Shown: positions 37,566 through 48,204, counted from the first letter of the stretch. The stretch is 64,000 nt of DNA from Pseudoalteromonas carrageenovora IAM 12662 (GCF_900239935.1 NZ_LT965929.1:597001-661000), one strand, 5' to 3'. A program made the numbers and translations. Notes: generated by a model not told the origin, from the sequence alone.

Positions 37566-37594
37566 GCTTTAGTATTGTTAATTCATAATGACTG

Positions 37595-37622
37595 GTAATC
37601 AAATTGCTAAAAACTTGATTAC
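37595..37622 (+). terminator. hairpin after the CBM9/DUF5916 gene
   Basis: Perfect 8-bp arms GTAATCAA and TTGATTAC with a 12-base loop; no T tract, so termination is uncertain. Confidence 0.4.
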
Positions 37623-37839
37623 GAGATAGTGAGAATAATTTATACATAATACTTAACAATTGGTTTATTTTTATTCACTACGCTCTATAATTAGTTAATG
37701 ATCAAGCAATAATTTACTTCTTTATTATTGCTGGCCTTACAAATTCTCATTAATAAGTATTGTATTATCGCTTGCTTAGTACTAAATGCAGGCGATATAA
37801 TCACCTTTTAGTAACGGATTTGTAGGAGAAGTAATTTAG

Positions 37840-37860
37840 ATGGATTTTATTGATGAGTAA
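37840..37860 (+). other. six-codon leader frame overlapping the GGDEF-EAL start
   Basis: The frame encodes MDFIDE and its TAA overlaps the ATG at 37853. The best ribosome site (AGGAG at 37824-37828) fits this frame (11-base spacing) better than the main start (24 bases), which could couple translation. Confidence 0.35.
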
Positions 37861-39763
37861 ATTGAAGCCTGTTGGATTTATAATTTTAGTTTTAATCTTA
37901 TTTTGCTTTTGCATAAATATAGAACTGACAAATCAAATTAATCGCATCAATTTATTTCACTCTGATATAGATATACGTAGTTTCGAAATAGCGAGCACCT
38001 CGTTAAATATGGCCCCTTGGTATAATCCTATTATTAATGGCCATTACATAATAGAAGACTCTTCGGTAAATTATCTCCTTATAAAAACAACGGACACCGA
38101 ATTTTTAGCGGCGAATGCTCAAAAACTAGTGCTGATGACATTAGCGTCACCTATTAATTTTTTAATTGTTTGTATTTTGCTATTTGGTTGTGGAGCTTAC
38201 CTTCGCAGAGAAAGAAGAAAACGCCAATATAAAAACCAAATAGCTCAATTAAACCTTCAAGCAAACACGTTACTTAATGCCTTTAATTTAAATGTTAAAC
38301 CAGCAGAAAACCCTTCAGGAGTGAGTAGTTTAAGCCAGTCAATCACTAGTTTAAATACACATGTTGCTAACTATTTAAAGCAAACCCAAACGAGCATCTG
38401 CCAAGATAAGCTTACTTTACTCATTGATCGTCACGCTTATATAGAGCATATCGACAGACAAATTAACCACACATCAAAAGAAGAGCTCAAATGCGCACTT
38501 TTATTTATTGATTTAGATGGTTTTAAACAAGTTAATGACTCTTTTGGGCATAGTTTTGGCGATGAAATATTAGTACAAGTAGCGAGCCGATTAGCAAACG
38601 TTTTACGCCACCATAAATTAAGTAATATAAATACTGCAAACCAATTAGAGCAAAATTTATCTCGTTTAGGAGGAGATGAATTTTCTATTTTTATAGAGTC
38701 ACTAGATGAAAGTGATAGAGTTGTAGAAATTGCTAAGCATGTTTTAAGCGAGCTTGAAAAAGATTTTGTACTGGGAAATAAAATAGTAAAAATTAGCGCA
38801 AGTATTGGTATTGCTACATATCCAGAAAGCGCATCAACCCCTCAGGCTTTATTACAACTTGCCGATGTTGCAATGTACCGAGCTAAAAGTGATGGTAAGG
38901 GTATATTTAAAGTTTACTCGCCTGAAATGGGTAACAAAATGCGTCGCTACCACTATCTATTGGAAGAGTTGCGGTTAGCTGTTGCGTGTAAAGATTTTTA
39001 TTTATCTTTTCAGCCTATTGTGCACGTAGAAGATTGCATGATTGATTACTTTGAGGCGCTTACTCGCTGGGATCATCCCGTAGAGGGAATGATTTCACCT
39101 ACTGAATTTATTCCAATAGCTGAAGAGTCTAATTTAATATTAGAGTTAGGCGATTGGATTATGCTTGAGTCGTGTAGACAAATGGCTGCTTGGCATAATG
39201 CTGGTATGCGTAAAGTTAAAATATCGGTTAATGTATCGGGTGTGCAACTTAAGCACCGGGATATTTATGACTGGATCATGAAAAAGCTGAAAAAAACCGG
39301 CTTGCCAGCAACATCGTTAATGCTCGAAATAACAGAATCTACCTTTATTAAAGCAAGCCCTAGAATAATTGAAGAATTAGGACGCTTACGCGCTGAAGGG
39401 ATCACGATTGCTATTGATGACTTTGGTACCGGCTTTAGCTCATTAAGTACACTTGCTGACTTACCCATTGATGTAATTAAAATAGATCGCTCATTTATAA
39501 CTCAGGCTAATAAAAGTCAAAAGTATAATGATATTTTAAATACAATTAGTGAACTTGGACAAAAGTTAGGGCTTAAAATTGTCGCGGAAGGTGTAGAAGA
39601 AATCGCACAATTTGAGTTAGTTAAAAAAATAGGTGTGAGTTCAGTGCAAGGTTATTTAGTTAGCCGGCCCGAGACATCGATAAACGTGGGAAACAAAGTT
39701 TTACGTAATAATAATAGTAACTTATCTGCTTCAGGAACCAGTGCTTGGGATATTATTAGTTAG
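37853..39763 (+). CDS. membrane GGDEF-EAL protein (c-di-GMP turnover)
   Basis: A 636-aa protein. Two membrane helices (about 8-25 and 98-120) flank a short periplasmic domain. A coiled linker leads to GGDEF (about 175-345, motif RLGGDEFSIFI intact, LFIDLDGFKQVNDSFGH) and EAL (about 365-615, FEALTRWDHP, TESTF, DDFGTGFSSLSTL, KIDRSF, EGVEE). Both catalytic motifs look complete, so it may make or cleave c-di-GMP; the EAL metal ligands suggest phosphodiesterase activity. Confidence 0.92.
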   Translation: MSKLKPVGFIILVLILFCFCINIELTNQINRINLFHSDIDIRSFEIASTSLNMAPWYNPIINGHYIIEDSSVNYLLIKTTDTEFLAANAQKLVLMTLASPINFLIVCILLFGCGAYLRRERRKRQYKNQIAQLNLQANTLLNAFNLNVKPAENPSGVSSLSQSITSLNTHVANYLKQTQTSICQDKLTLLIDRHAYIEHIDRQINHTSKEELKCALLFIDLDGFKQVNDSFGHSFGDEILVQVASRLANVLRHHKLSNINTANQLEQNLSRLGGDEFSIFIESLDESDRVVEIAKHVLSELEKDFVLGNKIVKISASIGIATYPESASTPQALLQLADVAMYRAKSDGKGIFKVYSPEMGNKMRRYHYLLEELRLAVACKDFYLSFQPIVHVEDCMIDYFEALTRWDHPVEGMISPTEFIPIAEESNLILELGDWIMLESCRQMAAWHNAGMRKVKISVNVSGVQLKHRDIYDWIMKKLKKTGLPATSLMLEITESTFIKASPRIIEELGRLRAEGITIAIDDFGTGFSSLSTLADLPIDVIKIDRSFITQANKSQKYNDILNTISELGQKLGLKIVAEGVEEIAQFELVKKIGVSSVQGYLVSRPETSINVGNKVLRNNNSNLSASGTSAWDIIS

Positions 39764-39780
39764 AGAGTAAAGAGTTAGTA

Positions 39781-39816
39781 AAAAAAATGCCACCCTATAT
39801 TGGGTGGCATTTTTGT
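39781..39816. terminator. terminator after the GGDEF-EAL gene
   Basis: Arms AAAAATGCCACCC and GGGTGGCATTTTT with loop TATATT. Confidence 0.88.
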
Positions 39817-39879
39817 ATCTATATAGCCTAGGTTCTGATAAAAATATTTACTAGTTAGAGCCCAGGGCTATAACGCTAA

Positions 39880-40581
39880 TTAAAGGTCGAATGTACGAGA
39901 CACTGCAAGCACAATACGCTCATCTGCATAATCGTAATCTAAGCTTGTGTTTTCTGCAGCAACTTCAATACCAAAACCTTCGTAGCTTGTTTGATATGCT
40001 AAACGGTAATGTTTGTATGATTTCTTTTGATTTACATCCCATGCCCATTTTTCGCCATCAAGCGAGTTAGAAATATCAAAGCTTGCACGAATAGCGTGGT
40101 TAGGCGCTAGTTCATAGGTATGTGCAACCATAGATATTACATGGCCTGCGCCAGTTCCAAAGTAATCCCAGCTGTACCAAAAGTTAAGCTCAGTTTGGCC
40201 GTATTCACTTGCGTAACCGAATTTAGTGTAAGCTTCGGCGTAGTTGCCATCGCTGTTATTACCTTGGTACGTGTAATACGCAATACCGTAATCAACACTT
40301 ACTTCATCATTTAACTGCACATAACGCCCTAGGTATGCATCAAGTTCAAAATCAGTGTCATCACCAAAGTCTACATTTGAAGCCCATGCACCAGCGTAAA
40401 CACCGTTATCGAAAGCGTAATCAAGACTTCCTTGAATTGCAGGGTCGTTATCTGTTTGGCTTACACCGTTAAAGGTGTAATCAGATGCTGCAGTGATTGT
40501 TGTTGACCAATCTGCCGCAGCTGTTGTTGATAAAAGTGCGAATGGTACTGCTATTGCTAGTTGTTTTAATTTATTATTCAT
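39880..40581 (-). CDS. TorF-family outer-membrane porin-like protein
   Basis: A 233-aa outer-membrane protein: signal peptide (cleavage at STTAAA-DW, about residue 23), then repeated amphipathic strands (VYAGAWASNVDF, DAYLGRYVQL, LNFWYSWDYF) and a C-terminal aromatic-ended strand VLAVSRTFDL. It matches the TIGR02001/TorF putative porin group. It lies 9 bp behind the BCCT transporter gene in the bet operon, so it may let choline or betaine cross the outer membrane. Confidence 0.82.
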   Translation of the reverse strand: MNNKLKQLAIAVPFALLSTTAAADWSTTITAASDYTFNGVSQTDNDPAIQGSLDYAFDNGVYAGAWASNVDFGDDTDFELDAYLGRYVQLNDEVSVDYGIAYYTYQGNNSDGNYAEAYTKFGYASEYGQTELNFWYSWDYFGTGAGHVISMVAHTYELAPNHAIRASFDISNSLDGEKWAWDVNQKKSYKHYRLAYQTSYEGFGIEVAAENTSLDYDYADERIVLAVSRTFDL

Positions 40582-40590
40582 TGTTGATCC

Positions 40591-41808
40591 CTAATGTACA
40601 GTTTCTATTTTTGTATAATCAATTTTATTATCTTTTGGTGAGCTATCTATGTTCTTAACTGTTTTAAACTTGCTGTAACCAATAAAGCCTGCACACACAA
40701 AGAATAAACCAATTACTAACGCACCAACCCATTGAATTTGTAAAAACTCTAGCTTAAATAATAAAGTAAGCAGTGAAAGGGCAACTATATTTAGTGCCAT
40801 ATAGTTAAGCTTACCTAAACGTTTTACCGTTAAATTTAAGTTATCGGTATATAAGCGTATCAATGAATCAAGTGAATTGATTACAAACACAACACCTACA
40901 AACACCATCGCAAAGTTTTTAATACCTTGAGTTGGAATACCCATATCATGATAGTGATAAAGCACACTAAACCAGATTGCAATTGGGATTGAAGGGAATA
41001 TTAGCATTGCCCCAAGTACTTGATATGTCTTAAGTCCGCCAACAAAACGAGATGTAAATTGGCCAATCATTATGCTCCACGCAAACCACCAAAATAAGTA
41101 AAATTCGTGGTAATCGTTAAGAGGTAATACAAACTCATTAATATTAGCAAAGTAAACACCAATGGAAGCTACGTTACTTGTAAATGCAGACATTTCACTG
41201 TCACCTAACACAAATGCACCGGCCCACATAAAGCCAATTAATGCAATAAATAACCAAGTAGTTGCAATGCTTAGAATACGTACGTATTTAATATCTGTAC
41301 TTGAGTAAACCGCAAAACATATAGCGGCTAATACCACAAAGTAAAAAGTGGGTATAACGCTTTCGCCATCACCGAGCTCTGGTAAGTACCATGGTAGGTT
41401 TGTAAGTAATAAATAAGCAGTAAACGCACATGTACCAATAATTACTACATTATTGATAAATTTAACCCAAGGAATTTCGAAAAATTTAACTTTAGGTTCT
41501 ATTACACAGAAATAAAAACACGTAAGAAAGTAAAATCCCCAGATCAAAAATCCCCAGTAACCAAACTCAATGGCCAGTGGATTTGCAAACGCATATTCTG
41601 GGCTTGCTTTTATGTCTGCATAACCTGCAAACTCAGTTAAAGGAAACATAATAAGGCCAACATCAAGGCCTGATGTAAATAATATTGCTATAAACGTAAA
41701 GGTGCGAACTGGTGTTACGCCAACAACGCGAACATTACCCCATTTTATTAAAATAGTGATAATGGCAAGTAAGGTAAAAATGATGCCTGCATTAAGCCAA
41801 ATAGTCAT
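40591..41808 (-). CDS. short BCCT-like choline/betaine transporter
   Basis: A 405-aa inner-membrane protein with 10-11 helices. BCCT features are visible: FGYWGFLIWGFYFLTCFYF, and FWWFAWSIMIGQFTSRFVGG, which matches the conserved Trp-rich helix 8 segment. Ordinary BCCT carriers have 500-680 residues and 12 helices, so this is a reduced or divergent member. Its place after betA points to choline uptake. Separated from betA by 157 bp. Confidence 0.72.
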   Translation of the reverse strand: MTIWLNAGIIFTLLAIITILIKWGNVRVVGVTPVRTFTFIAILFTSGLDVGLIMFPLTEFAGYADIKASPEYAFANPLAIEFGYWGFLIWGFYFLTCFYFCVIEPKVKFFEIPWVKFINNVVIIGTCAFTAYLLLTNLPWYLPELGDGESVIPTFYFVVLAAICFAVYSSTDIKYVRILSIATTWLFIALIGFMWAGAFVLGDSEMSAFTSNVASIGVYFANINEFVLPLNDYHEFYLFWWFAWSIMIGQFTSRFVGGLKTYQVLGAMLIFPSIPIAIWFSVLYHYHDMGIPTQGIKNFAMVFVGVVFVINSLDSLIRLYTDNLNLTVKRLGKLNYMALNIVALSLLTLLFKLEFLQIQWVGALVIGLFFVCAGFIGYSKFKTVKNIDSSPKDNKIDYTKIETVH

Positions 41809-41965
41809 TGTTACCCTCCCAAAATGAATATATAGAATTCATAAGCACTCCGTATTTTATTGTTTTATTCTCGCATTAACACAACATAACCTATTTACAT
41901 CGTGTGCCACTGCAAGGCACGCTGTGGTTTAACCCGACGAGGCTAAACCAAGCATGTGGCTAAAG

Positions 41966-43633
41966 TTAGATCTCCGCACTACGTTGTGTTTGTTGCCAAT
42001 TAGTTGGTATGGCAACACTCACATCCGATTTCTGTAATGGACTTTTACCTAAAATTAAATCAGCTGCTTTTTCAGCAACCATAATCGTAGGAGCATTAAG
42101 GTTTCCGTTAGGAACGGTTGGAAAAATAGACGAGTCAACAACACGTAAGCCTTTAATACCGTGCACTTGGGTATTAGAGTTAACAACGGCCATATCATCT
42201 TCACCCATTTTGCATGAGCAAGAAGGGTGGTAAGCACTTTCTACGGCTTGGCGTACAAAGGCATCTATTTCTTCATCTGTTTGAATGTGTTTACCTGGCT
42301 GAATTTCTTCATCACGGTAATCATCAAAGGCACTTTGCTCAATAATGGCGCGAGTTAAACGCACACATGCTCTAAAGCCTTCAATGTCGTCTTTGTGCTG
42401 TAAGTAATTAAACAAAATTTGTGGCGGTTGCTCAGGGTTAGCTGATTGAATAGTAACGCTGCCGCGACTTTTTGGTTTGTTATGACCTACGTGAACTTGA
42501 AAACCATGACCTGCAAATGCACTACGACCATCGTATCGCATAGCGGCTGGTAAAAAGTGATACTGAATATCAGGCCATTCAACTCCAGGCTTAGAGCGGA
42601 TAAATGCACATGACTCAAAATGGTTAGTAGCGCCTAAACCTTTACGAGTAAATAACCATTTAGCGCCTATCAAGCCCTTGGAAATAAGGCCCAATTTGCC
42701 GTTTAGTGTAATTGGCTGCTTACATTTGTATTGAAAGTAAAATTCAAGATGATCTTGTAAGTTTTGACCCACACCCGGTAAGTGGTGTTTAACTTCAACG
42801 CCTGCTTTTTCAAGGATGTCCTTATCGCCAATACCAGATAGCTGTAATATATGCGGAGAGCCAATAGGGCCTGCACTTAAAACAACATCTTTTGCTGCAT
42901 GTGCTGTTTGAACATTACCGTTTACTTTGTACTCGATGCCTGTGGCTTTTTTACCGTCAAGAATAACTTTTTGAGCAAGTGCGCCGGTAAGTACAGTTAA
43001 ATTACTACGCGATTTTACAGGGTCTAAATATTCACGAGAAGCCGAGCTGCGTACACCGTCTTTAACGGTCATGTGCATTGGGCCAAAGCCTTCTTGCTGC
43101 GACGCGTTATAATCGTCTGTACTAGCATAACCAGCTTCTACACCGGCTTTTATAAATGTGGTGTACAACGGGTTTTGCATTTCGTTACCGTTATTAACGC
43201 CAAGTGGGCCTTTACCACCTCGGTATGTGTTTTCACCAAGGTAAAAGCTTTCCGCTTTTTGAAAATACGGTAAACACGATTGGTAGTCCCAACCATTAGC
43301 ACCGTGCTGCTGCCACTCATCAAAGTCTTTAGCGTGGCCGCGTACATACACCATGCCATTAATCGATGACGAGCCACCGAGTACCTTACCGCGAGGGCAA
43401 TGCATTTCACGGTTATCTAAATGTGGCTCTGGTTGAGTATGGAATTGCCATGCGTACTTATCGGTATTCATAGGAATAGACAGCGCAGTTGGCATTTTTA
43501 TAAAAATACTTTTATCACTGCCGCCGGTTTCAAGCAGTAACACGCGATTGCTTGAATCTTCAGATAATCGGTTAGCTAAAACACAACCCGCAGATCCCGC
43601 ACCAACAATAATATAGTCGTAATGATTACTCAT
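41966..43633 (-). CDS. betA: choline dehydrogenase
   Basis: A 555-aa FAD-dependent GMC oxidoreductase that oxidises choline to betaine aldehyde (and further). The FAD motif [20 protein letters not shown] stands at the N-terminus. GMC signatures are [21 protein letters not shown] and [17 protein letters not shown]. The catalytic His is in [12 protein letters not shown] with the closing Asn in [13 protein letters not shown]. Usual length. Follows betB after 11 bp. Confidence 0.95.
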   Translation of the reverse strand: MSNHYDYIIVGAGSAGCVLANRLSEDSSNRVLLLETGGSDKSIFIKMPTALSIPMNTDKYAWQFHTQPEPHLDNREMHCPRGKVLGGSSSINGMVYVRGHAKDFDEWQQHGANGWDYQSCLPYFQKAESFYLGENTYRGGKGPLGVNNGNEMQNPLYTTFIKAGVEAGYASTDDYNASQQEGFGPMHMTVKDGVRSSASREYLDPVKSRSNLTVLTGALAQKVILDGKKATGIEYKVNGNVQTAHAAKDVVLSAGPIGSPHILQLSGIGDKDILEKAGVEVKHHLPGVGQNLQDHLEFYFQYKCKQPITLNGKLGLISKGLIGAKWLFTRKGLGATNHFESCAFIRSKPGVEWPDIQYHFLPAAMRYDGRSAFAGHGFQVHVGHNKPKSRGSVTIQSANPEQPPQILFNYLQHKDDIEGFRACVRLTRAIIEQSAFDDYRDEEIQPGKHIQTDEEIDAFVRQAVESAYHPSCSCKMGEDDMAVVNSNTQVHGIKGLRVVDSSIFPTVPNGNLNAPTIMVAEKAADLILGKSPLQKSDVSVAIPTNWQQTQRSAEI

Positions 43634-43644
43634 AGTAAGGCGCC

Positions 43645-45120
43645 TTAAAATGGGCTTTCTATGTCGGCCATACCAACATAAATAGACTTAGTTTGCGTGT
43701 AATGATCAAGTGTTTCGATCCCATTTTCACGGCCAATACCAGATTGCTTATAACCTCCAACAGGCATTTCAGCAGGTGAGTTACCATAGGCATTAATCCA
43801 ACAAATCCCCGCTTCTAATTGATGAATAACACGGTGTGCGCGTTTAATATCGCTTGTAAATACGCCCGCAGCTAAGCCTAGGTGAGTGCCATTGGCACGT
43901 GCAATTACGTCGTCTTCGTCTTCAAAAACAAGTACGCTCATTACTGGGCCAAATATTTCTTCTTTAACGATAGTCATTTCATCGTTGCAATCAATAAAAA
44001 CGGTAGGTGCAACAAAGTAGCCATTAGGCGCAGATTCAGGTGAAAGCGTTGAACCACCGGTAAGCAGTGTTGCGCCTTCTTCAATCCCTTTATTAACATA
44101 ACTCATTACTAAGTCTTGATGCTTTTTAGAGATAAGCGCACCAAAGTTTGTGTTTAAATCTTGCGGATCGCCAGCAATAATATTTTGCTCTGTACGCGTT
44201 TTAAGCTCATCAATAAACTGCTGATAAATATTTTTATGAACATAAATACGTGTACAGTTAGTGCAAATTTCGCCTTGCGTATAAAAGTTACCTAGCATGG
44301 CTGCGCTTACTGCTTGCTCTATATTTGCATCATCAAATACAACTAGCGGCGACTTACCACCTAGCTCCATTGTTACGTCTTTTAAGGTACCAGCAGCGCT
44401 TGCTACTACTTTTTTACCTGTACCTACTTCACCAGTAAACGACACTTTGTCAATCTCACTGTGCGAGGTTAACCATTGGCCTACGTCACCTGCACCTTGT
44501 ACAACGTTAAATACGCCAGCAGGTACACCTGCTTCAACAAATACTTCGGCCAGTTTAATAGCGCCTAGTGGTGTTTCTTCAGATGGTTTAAAAATAAATG
44601 CGTTGCCAGCTGCAAGGGCAGGGCCAGATTTCCAACATGCTATTTGTAGCGGGTAGTTCCACGCACCAATACCGGCACAAATACCTAATGGTTCTTTGCG
44701 CGTATAGTAAAAGTCATCACCTACCATTTGCTGCTGACCCACTTGTGCAGGGGCTAGGCCTGCAAAGTATTCGATTACATCAGCGCCGGTTTCTATATCA
44801 ACACAGTTTGCTTCTTGCATTGGTTTGCCGGTATCAAGCACTTCTATTAAGGCTAGTTCATCGTTTCGCTGGCGAAGTATTGCGACTGCTTTTAATAAAA
44901 TACGGCTGCGTTCGATAGGTGTCATTTTAGACCACTGTGCAAAACCTTGTTTTGCACTTTTAATGGCTGCGTTTTGAACAAATTCATCGGCAACTTCTAC
45001 GCTATAAATAACATTACCTGTTGCAGGGTTAGTTACATCAAAAGTTTCACCGCTTTGGTTAGCAAGAAAATGGCCATTAATAAAGTTTTGATAGACTGGT
45101 TTGCTCACGCTAGGCTCCAT
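43645..45120 (-). CDS. betB: betaine aldehyde dehydrogenase
   Basis: A 491-aa NAD(P)-dependent aldehyde dehydrogenase that makes glycine betaine. Key parts: [34 protein letters not shown], the general-base Glu in [10 protein letters not shown], and the nucleophile Cys in [15 protein letters not shown]. Its ATG overlaps the end of betI by 11 bases. Confidence 0.95.
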   Translation of the reverse strand: MEPSVSKPVYQNFINGHFLANQSGETFDVTNPATGNVIYSVEVADEFVQNAAIKSAKQGFAQWSKMTPIERSRILLKAVAILRQRNDELALIEVLDTGKPMQEANCVDIETGADVIEYFAGLAPAQVGQQQMVGDDFYYTRKEPLGICAGIGAWNYPLQIACWKSGPALAAGNAFIFKPSEETPLGAIKLAEVFVEAGVPAGVFNVVQGAGDVGQWLTSHSEIDKVSFTGEVGTGKKVVASAAGTLKDVTMELGGKSPLVVFDDANIEQAVSAAMLGNFYTQGEICTNCTRIYVHKNIYQQFIDELKTRTEQNIIAGDPQDLNTNFGALISKKHQDLVMSYVNKGIEEGATLLTGGSTLSPESAPNGYFVAPTVFIDCNDEMTIVKEEIFGPVMSVLVFEDEDDVIARANGTHLGLAAGVFTSDIKRAHRVIHQLEAGICWINAYGNSPAEMPVGGYKQSGIGRENGIETLDHYTQTKSIYVGMADIESPF

Positions 45121-45700
45121 ATTGCTTGATGAGTGAATTTACATAGCTTTTAGCTAAAGTTTCACTGTGTTTAAACTGGTTTACGTCGGATTTACTAAGT
45201 ACTGTTCTTAACCATAGGCCATCGATCATGGCAGCGCTAAGTTCAGCAGCTTGTTTTGCTTGCTCAATAGGCATTAATTGCTTAAATGAAAATGCTAAAT
45301 TACTTTGCAAGCGTTTACTGTTTACATTTTGCAGTCGGTGAAGCTCGTCGTCGTGCATTGATTGCGCCCAAAAGCTCAACCATGTCTTGGTGGTATCACT
45401 GCGCTGTTGCACAAGCGCAAAGTTAGCTTCAACAATAAACATAAGGCGCTGTGTAGCGCTGGTGTTATGGCTAACTTTTTCAATAAGGTCTTTTTTAAGA
45501 TTAGAAAGCAAATAACGAACAGTCGCTTCTATTAAACCCTGCTTACCACCAAAATAATGACTAATAATGCCTGACGATAAACCTGCATTTTTACTAATGC
45601 TGTTTATAGTGGTTGCTTGTAATCCACGCATCGCCACTGACTCAATTGTCGCGTCAATTAACTGTTGACGCCTGACAGGTTCCATTCCAACTTTAGGCAT
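45110..45700 (-). CDS. betI: TetR-family choline-responsive repressor
   Basis: A 196-aa repressor of the bet genes. The start [21 protein letters not shown] matches the BetI family start, so ATG 45700 is chosen over an upstream TTG. The helix-turn-helix is [26 protein letters not shown]. Choline binding relieves repression in E. coli. First gene of a betI-betB-betA-transporter-porin unit, as its own target. Confidence 0.93.
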   Translation of the reverse strand: MPKVGMEPVRRQQLIDATIESVAMRGLQATTINSISKNAGLSSGIISHYFGGKQGLIEATVRYLLSNLKKDLIEKVSHNTSATQRLMFIVEANFALVQQRSDTTKTWLSFWAQSMHDDELHRLQNVNSKRLQSNLAFSFKQLMPIEQAKQAAELSAAMIDGLWLRTVLSKSDVNQFKHSETLAKSYVNSLIKQYGA

Positions 45701-45711
45701 AATTTTTATTA

Positions 45712-45725
45712 ATTGAACGTTCAAT
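45712..45725 (-). promoter_or_regulatory. BetI-type operator
   Basis: ATTGAACGTTCAAT is a perfect 14-bp palindrome just upstream of betI. It agrees with the TTGAA-CG-TTCAA core described for BetI sites in other gammaproteobacteria. Confidence 0.75.
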
Positions 45726-46065
45726 AAAGATAAGCTTAAGGTAATAGGTCTAATAATTCAAGGGTGAAGTAAACCTTGAGATGCCAAAATGTAGATGAAT
45801 TATTAACAAATGGGGCTAAATTTTGTAAGAAAGAGGATATTTAACTGTGGGGTATAATTTGTTATAAAACAGATGGTTATGCTGTTTGTTGGGTTTTTCA
45901 TTTACTGTACTGTTTTCTTTACTGCTTTATGCTAATAAAAGTAATAATAAAATATTTAGTGCGGTAATAATTAGAGTACTAATAGTATTTTTTTAAACCA
46001 ATGACATAAATACAACCTAATTGCTTAGTACTCTAATAACTAACGGGTGGCAAATATGAGGAGAT
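45726..46065. other. intergenic region upstream of the bet operon
   Basis: 340 bp without a gene. It should contain the bet promoter next to the operator. Otherwise AT-rich with no feature I can support. Confidence 0.5.
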
Positions 46066-46371
46066 TTATCCTTCATCGAGCAAACCTTTAAATAAAAGTG
46101 GATAGCGCCTGAGACGATTGCCTATGTAATCGTCAGCTAAAATTTGATCGCATATAAAATTTACGTCATCACTGGCTTCAAATACCCAGTCAAAACGCTC
46201 AATGGCGAGTAAAAAACCGCGCTTTAAATGACGCTGATTACGATAATATTCTAAATTTTTACGGATGATGGCGAGTTTAGCGGGATCAGATTTAAGCGCA
46301 GCTATAACCTGATTTATAAACGAGGTATTGAGTTTACTGTCGCTACGCTTTCTAACTTTTCTAGGGTACAT
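46066..46371 (-). CDS. small basic protein of unknown function
   Basis: A 101-aa soluble, helical, basic protein (MYPRKVRKRSDSK, then KNLEYYRNQRHLKRGF, DYIGNRLRRYPLLFKGLLDEG). No family recognised. Its ATG overlaps the stop of the DUF3081 gene (TAATG), so the pair is translationally coupled. Confidence 0.65.
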   Translation of the reverse strand: MYPRKVRKRSDSKLNTSFINQVIAALKSDPAKLAIIRKNLEYYRNQRHLKRGFLLAIERFDWVFEASDDVNFICDQILADDYIGNRLRRYPLLFKGLLDEG

Positions 46372-46628
46372 TATTCTTCGTTAGCAATATTAACAATTTT
46401 CTTTAAAAAATCGTCTTTGTGTTTGTCGTGTTCGTAATCTAGGTGGTAGGCGTTATGAAAACCAAAACGAAGAATTACACCGCTGCCTTGTAAATATATA
46501 GTGTAACCGTCTATATCAGAATAAGCGGTAATACCTTGATAATGCTTACCTTCATTAGTTGCTTCTCCACGTTTTTGAATACGCTCGTATACTGCTAAAA
46601 TTTGTTTATTATCGAGTTCGTTTTTCAT
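46371..46628 (-). CDS. DUF3081 protein
   Basis: An 85-aa protein that fits DUF3081, a family of marine gammaproteobacteria without known function: KQILAVYERIQKRGEAT, HYQGITAYSDIDGYTIYLQ, LRFGFHNAYHLDYEH. An AAAGG site precedes the start. Coupled with the following 101-aa gene. Confidence 0.85.
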   Translation of the reverse strand: MKNELDNKQILAVYERIQKRGEATNEGKHYQGITAYSDIDGYTIYLQGSGVILRFGFHNAYHLDYEHDKHKDDFLKKIVNIANEE

Positions 46629-46774
46629 ATTTCACCTTTAAAAGTTAAATAGATTTACGTTATAGATATGCGGCTCGATCACCTAAAAAACAATGCTTAA
46701 TTATGTGTAAATTTACTTTGTATTTTTGCATTTATAAACTATGCTCAGCGCTCATTTTTACTTGAGCTTTTACT

Positions 46775-48055
46775 ATGATAGACAAGGCGTTACTACTTAA
46801 AACACGAGAATTATCTGATCAATTAATAGCGTTACAAACGCCTATTAGAATACTCGATGCTATTAATTGGGATAAACAAATAAAAGAAGAGTTTTTTAGA
46901 CAAAAATGTCAAAAAAACCCTTTAATTGATCGTGCTTATTACCAGCAACGCGATTTAGGGTTTGTACCTAGTGAATTACGCCAAGCGTTTTCTACACTTA
47001 ATAGAAATATTATAAATCAGCTAGGGCAGTTAAATCCTATTTCGCAATATATGGGTAAAATGTGTAGCGAATATAAAACGGTTCTAAGTATGCTGGAATA
47101 CAGAGGCACACCTGAATTTCATGATTTATCAGTAGAGCTATTTGGTCACCCAAAAGATCTATTTCATGCAGGTGAGCCTTCACTGTTCGAACTTGCAAAT
47201 ATGCTAGAAAAACCACTGCAAAATTTGTTAGTTGCCGATATTTTACCTGATGATCCTAAAAATATTGATGCGGTGGATGCAGTACGTATTTTATCTGAGC
47301 AAGTTAATAGTAGTATGGCAGGTATTAATGTAGAAGTAATGCTTAGCGACGGCATTGTAAGTGATGCAGCGGCCGGTGCTAATAACATTAAACTAAACCA
47401 AGACGTTAAATTTTCTCAGCGCGAGCTTGATATATTAGAAGTTCACGAAGGCTGGATACACGTAGGTACGACGCAAAACGGGCTAGCTCAGCCTTATTTA
47501 ACTTGTTTAAGTAAAGGCACCCCAAGTTCAACAGTAACCCAAGAGGGGTTAGCTGTTTTAACCGAAATAATTACTCTTAAATCAACGCCGAGGCGTTTAT
47601 CAAAATTAGTTAACCGTATTCAAGCGGTTACCAAGGTGATAGATGGGGCTGAGTTTGTAGACATATATAGAGATTATGTGGCGCAAGGGCTTTCAAAAGA
47701 TGACAGCTACACATTAGCGCAACGGGTATTTAGAGGCAGTACAGCAAATGGATTACCATTTACAAAAGATATTGCCTACATTAAAGGTTTTGTTTTGGTG
47801 TATAACTTAATTCGCGTAGCTATTCAGCTAGGGCGTATTGATCAGCTGCCATTATTATTAGTCGGTAAAATCTCCATTGATGATTTTAGACTCATATCGC
47901 AACTGCACGATTTAGGTGTAATTGAGGACCCTAAATTTGTTCCTCCGCACTTCAAAGATTTACGTGGTTTAGCAACGTGGCTAAGCTTTGGTCGTTTTAT
48001 TGGTGATTTGTCGTTTGAGCAGTTAGAAAACGATTACAAGCCGTTATTTTTGTAA
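46775..48055 (+). CDS. DUF1704 (QEGLA, MATCAP-like) putative metallo-carboxypeptidase
   Basis: A 426-aa soluble protein of the group annotated as flavohemoglobin expression-modulating QEGLA motif protein. It has the HExxxH metal motif in LEVHEGWIHVG and the QEGLA block in TVTQEGLAVLTE, whose Glu may be the third ligand. The family includes the eukaryotic tubulin tyrosine carboxypeptidase MATCAP (KIAA0895), so a peptidase that trims C-terminal residues is likely; the bacterial target is unknown. It stands alone with its own terminator. Confidence 0.85.
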   Translation: MIDKALLLKTRELSDQLIALQTPIRILDAINWDKQIKEEFFRQKCQKNPLIDRAYYQQRDLGFVPSELRQAFSTLNRNIINQLGQLNPISQYMGKMCSEYKTVLSMLEYRGTPEFHDLSVELFGHPKDLFHAGEPSLFELANMLEKPLQNLLVADILPDDPKNIDAVDAVRILSEQVNSSMAGINVEVMLSDGIVSDAAAGANNIKLNQDVKFSQRELDILEVHEGWIHVGTTQNGLAQPYLTCLSKGTPSSTVTQEGLAVLTEIITLKSTPRRLSKLVNRIQAVTKVIDGAEFVDIYRDYVAQGLSKDDSYTLAQRVFRGSTANGLPFTKDIAYIKGFVLVYNLIRVAIQLGRIDQLPLLLVGKISIDDFRLISQLHDLGVIEDPKFVPPHFKDLRGLATWLSFGRFIGDLSFEQLENDYKPLFL

Positions 48056-48077
48056 AAGGAGCGTTAGCTCCTTTTTA
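48054..48077 (+). terminator. terminator of the DUF1704 gene
   Basis: Arms AAAAGGAGC and GCTCCTTTT with loop GTTA and T tract; the stem begins in the stop codon. Confidence 0.88.
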
Positions 48078-48125
48078 TTGGCTCAAAGGTAGAACTACAT
48101 TTATATCGATTGCAGAAAATATAAA

Positions 48126-48155
48126 AAAACGCAGTTGGAATGAGCAACTGCGTTT
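48126..48155 (-). terminator. terminator of the decarboxylase gene
   Basis: Arms AAACGCAGTTG and CAACTGCGTTT around GAATGAG, with an A run on the plus strand that reads as T on the minus strand. Confidence 0.8.
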
Positions 48156-48204
48156 AAGTATATAGTTACAAGCCAACGTAACTATAGTTGAGGAAATTAA
48201 CCAA

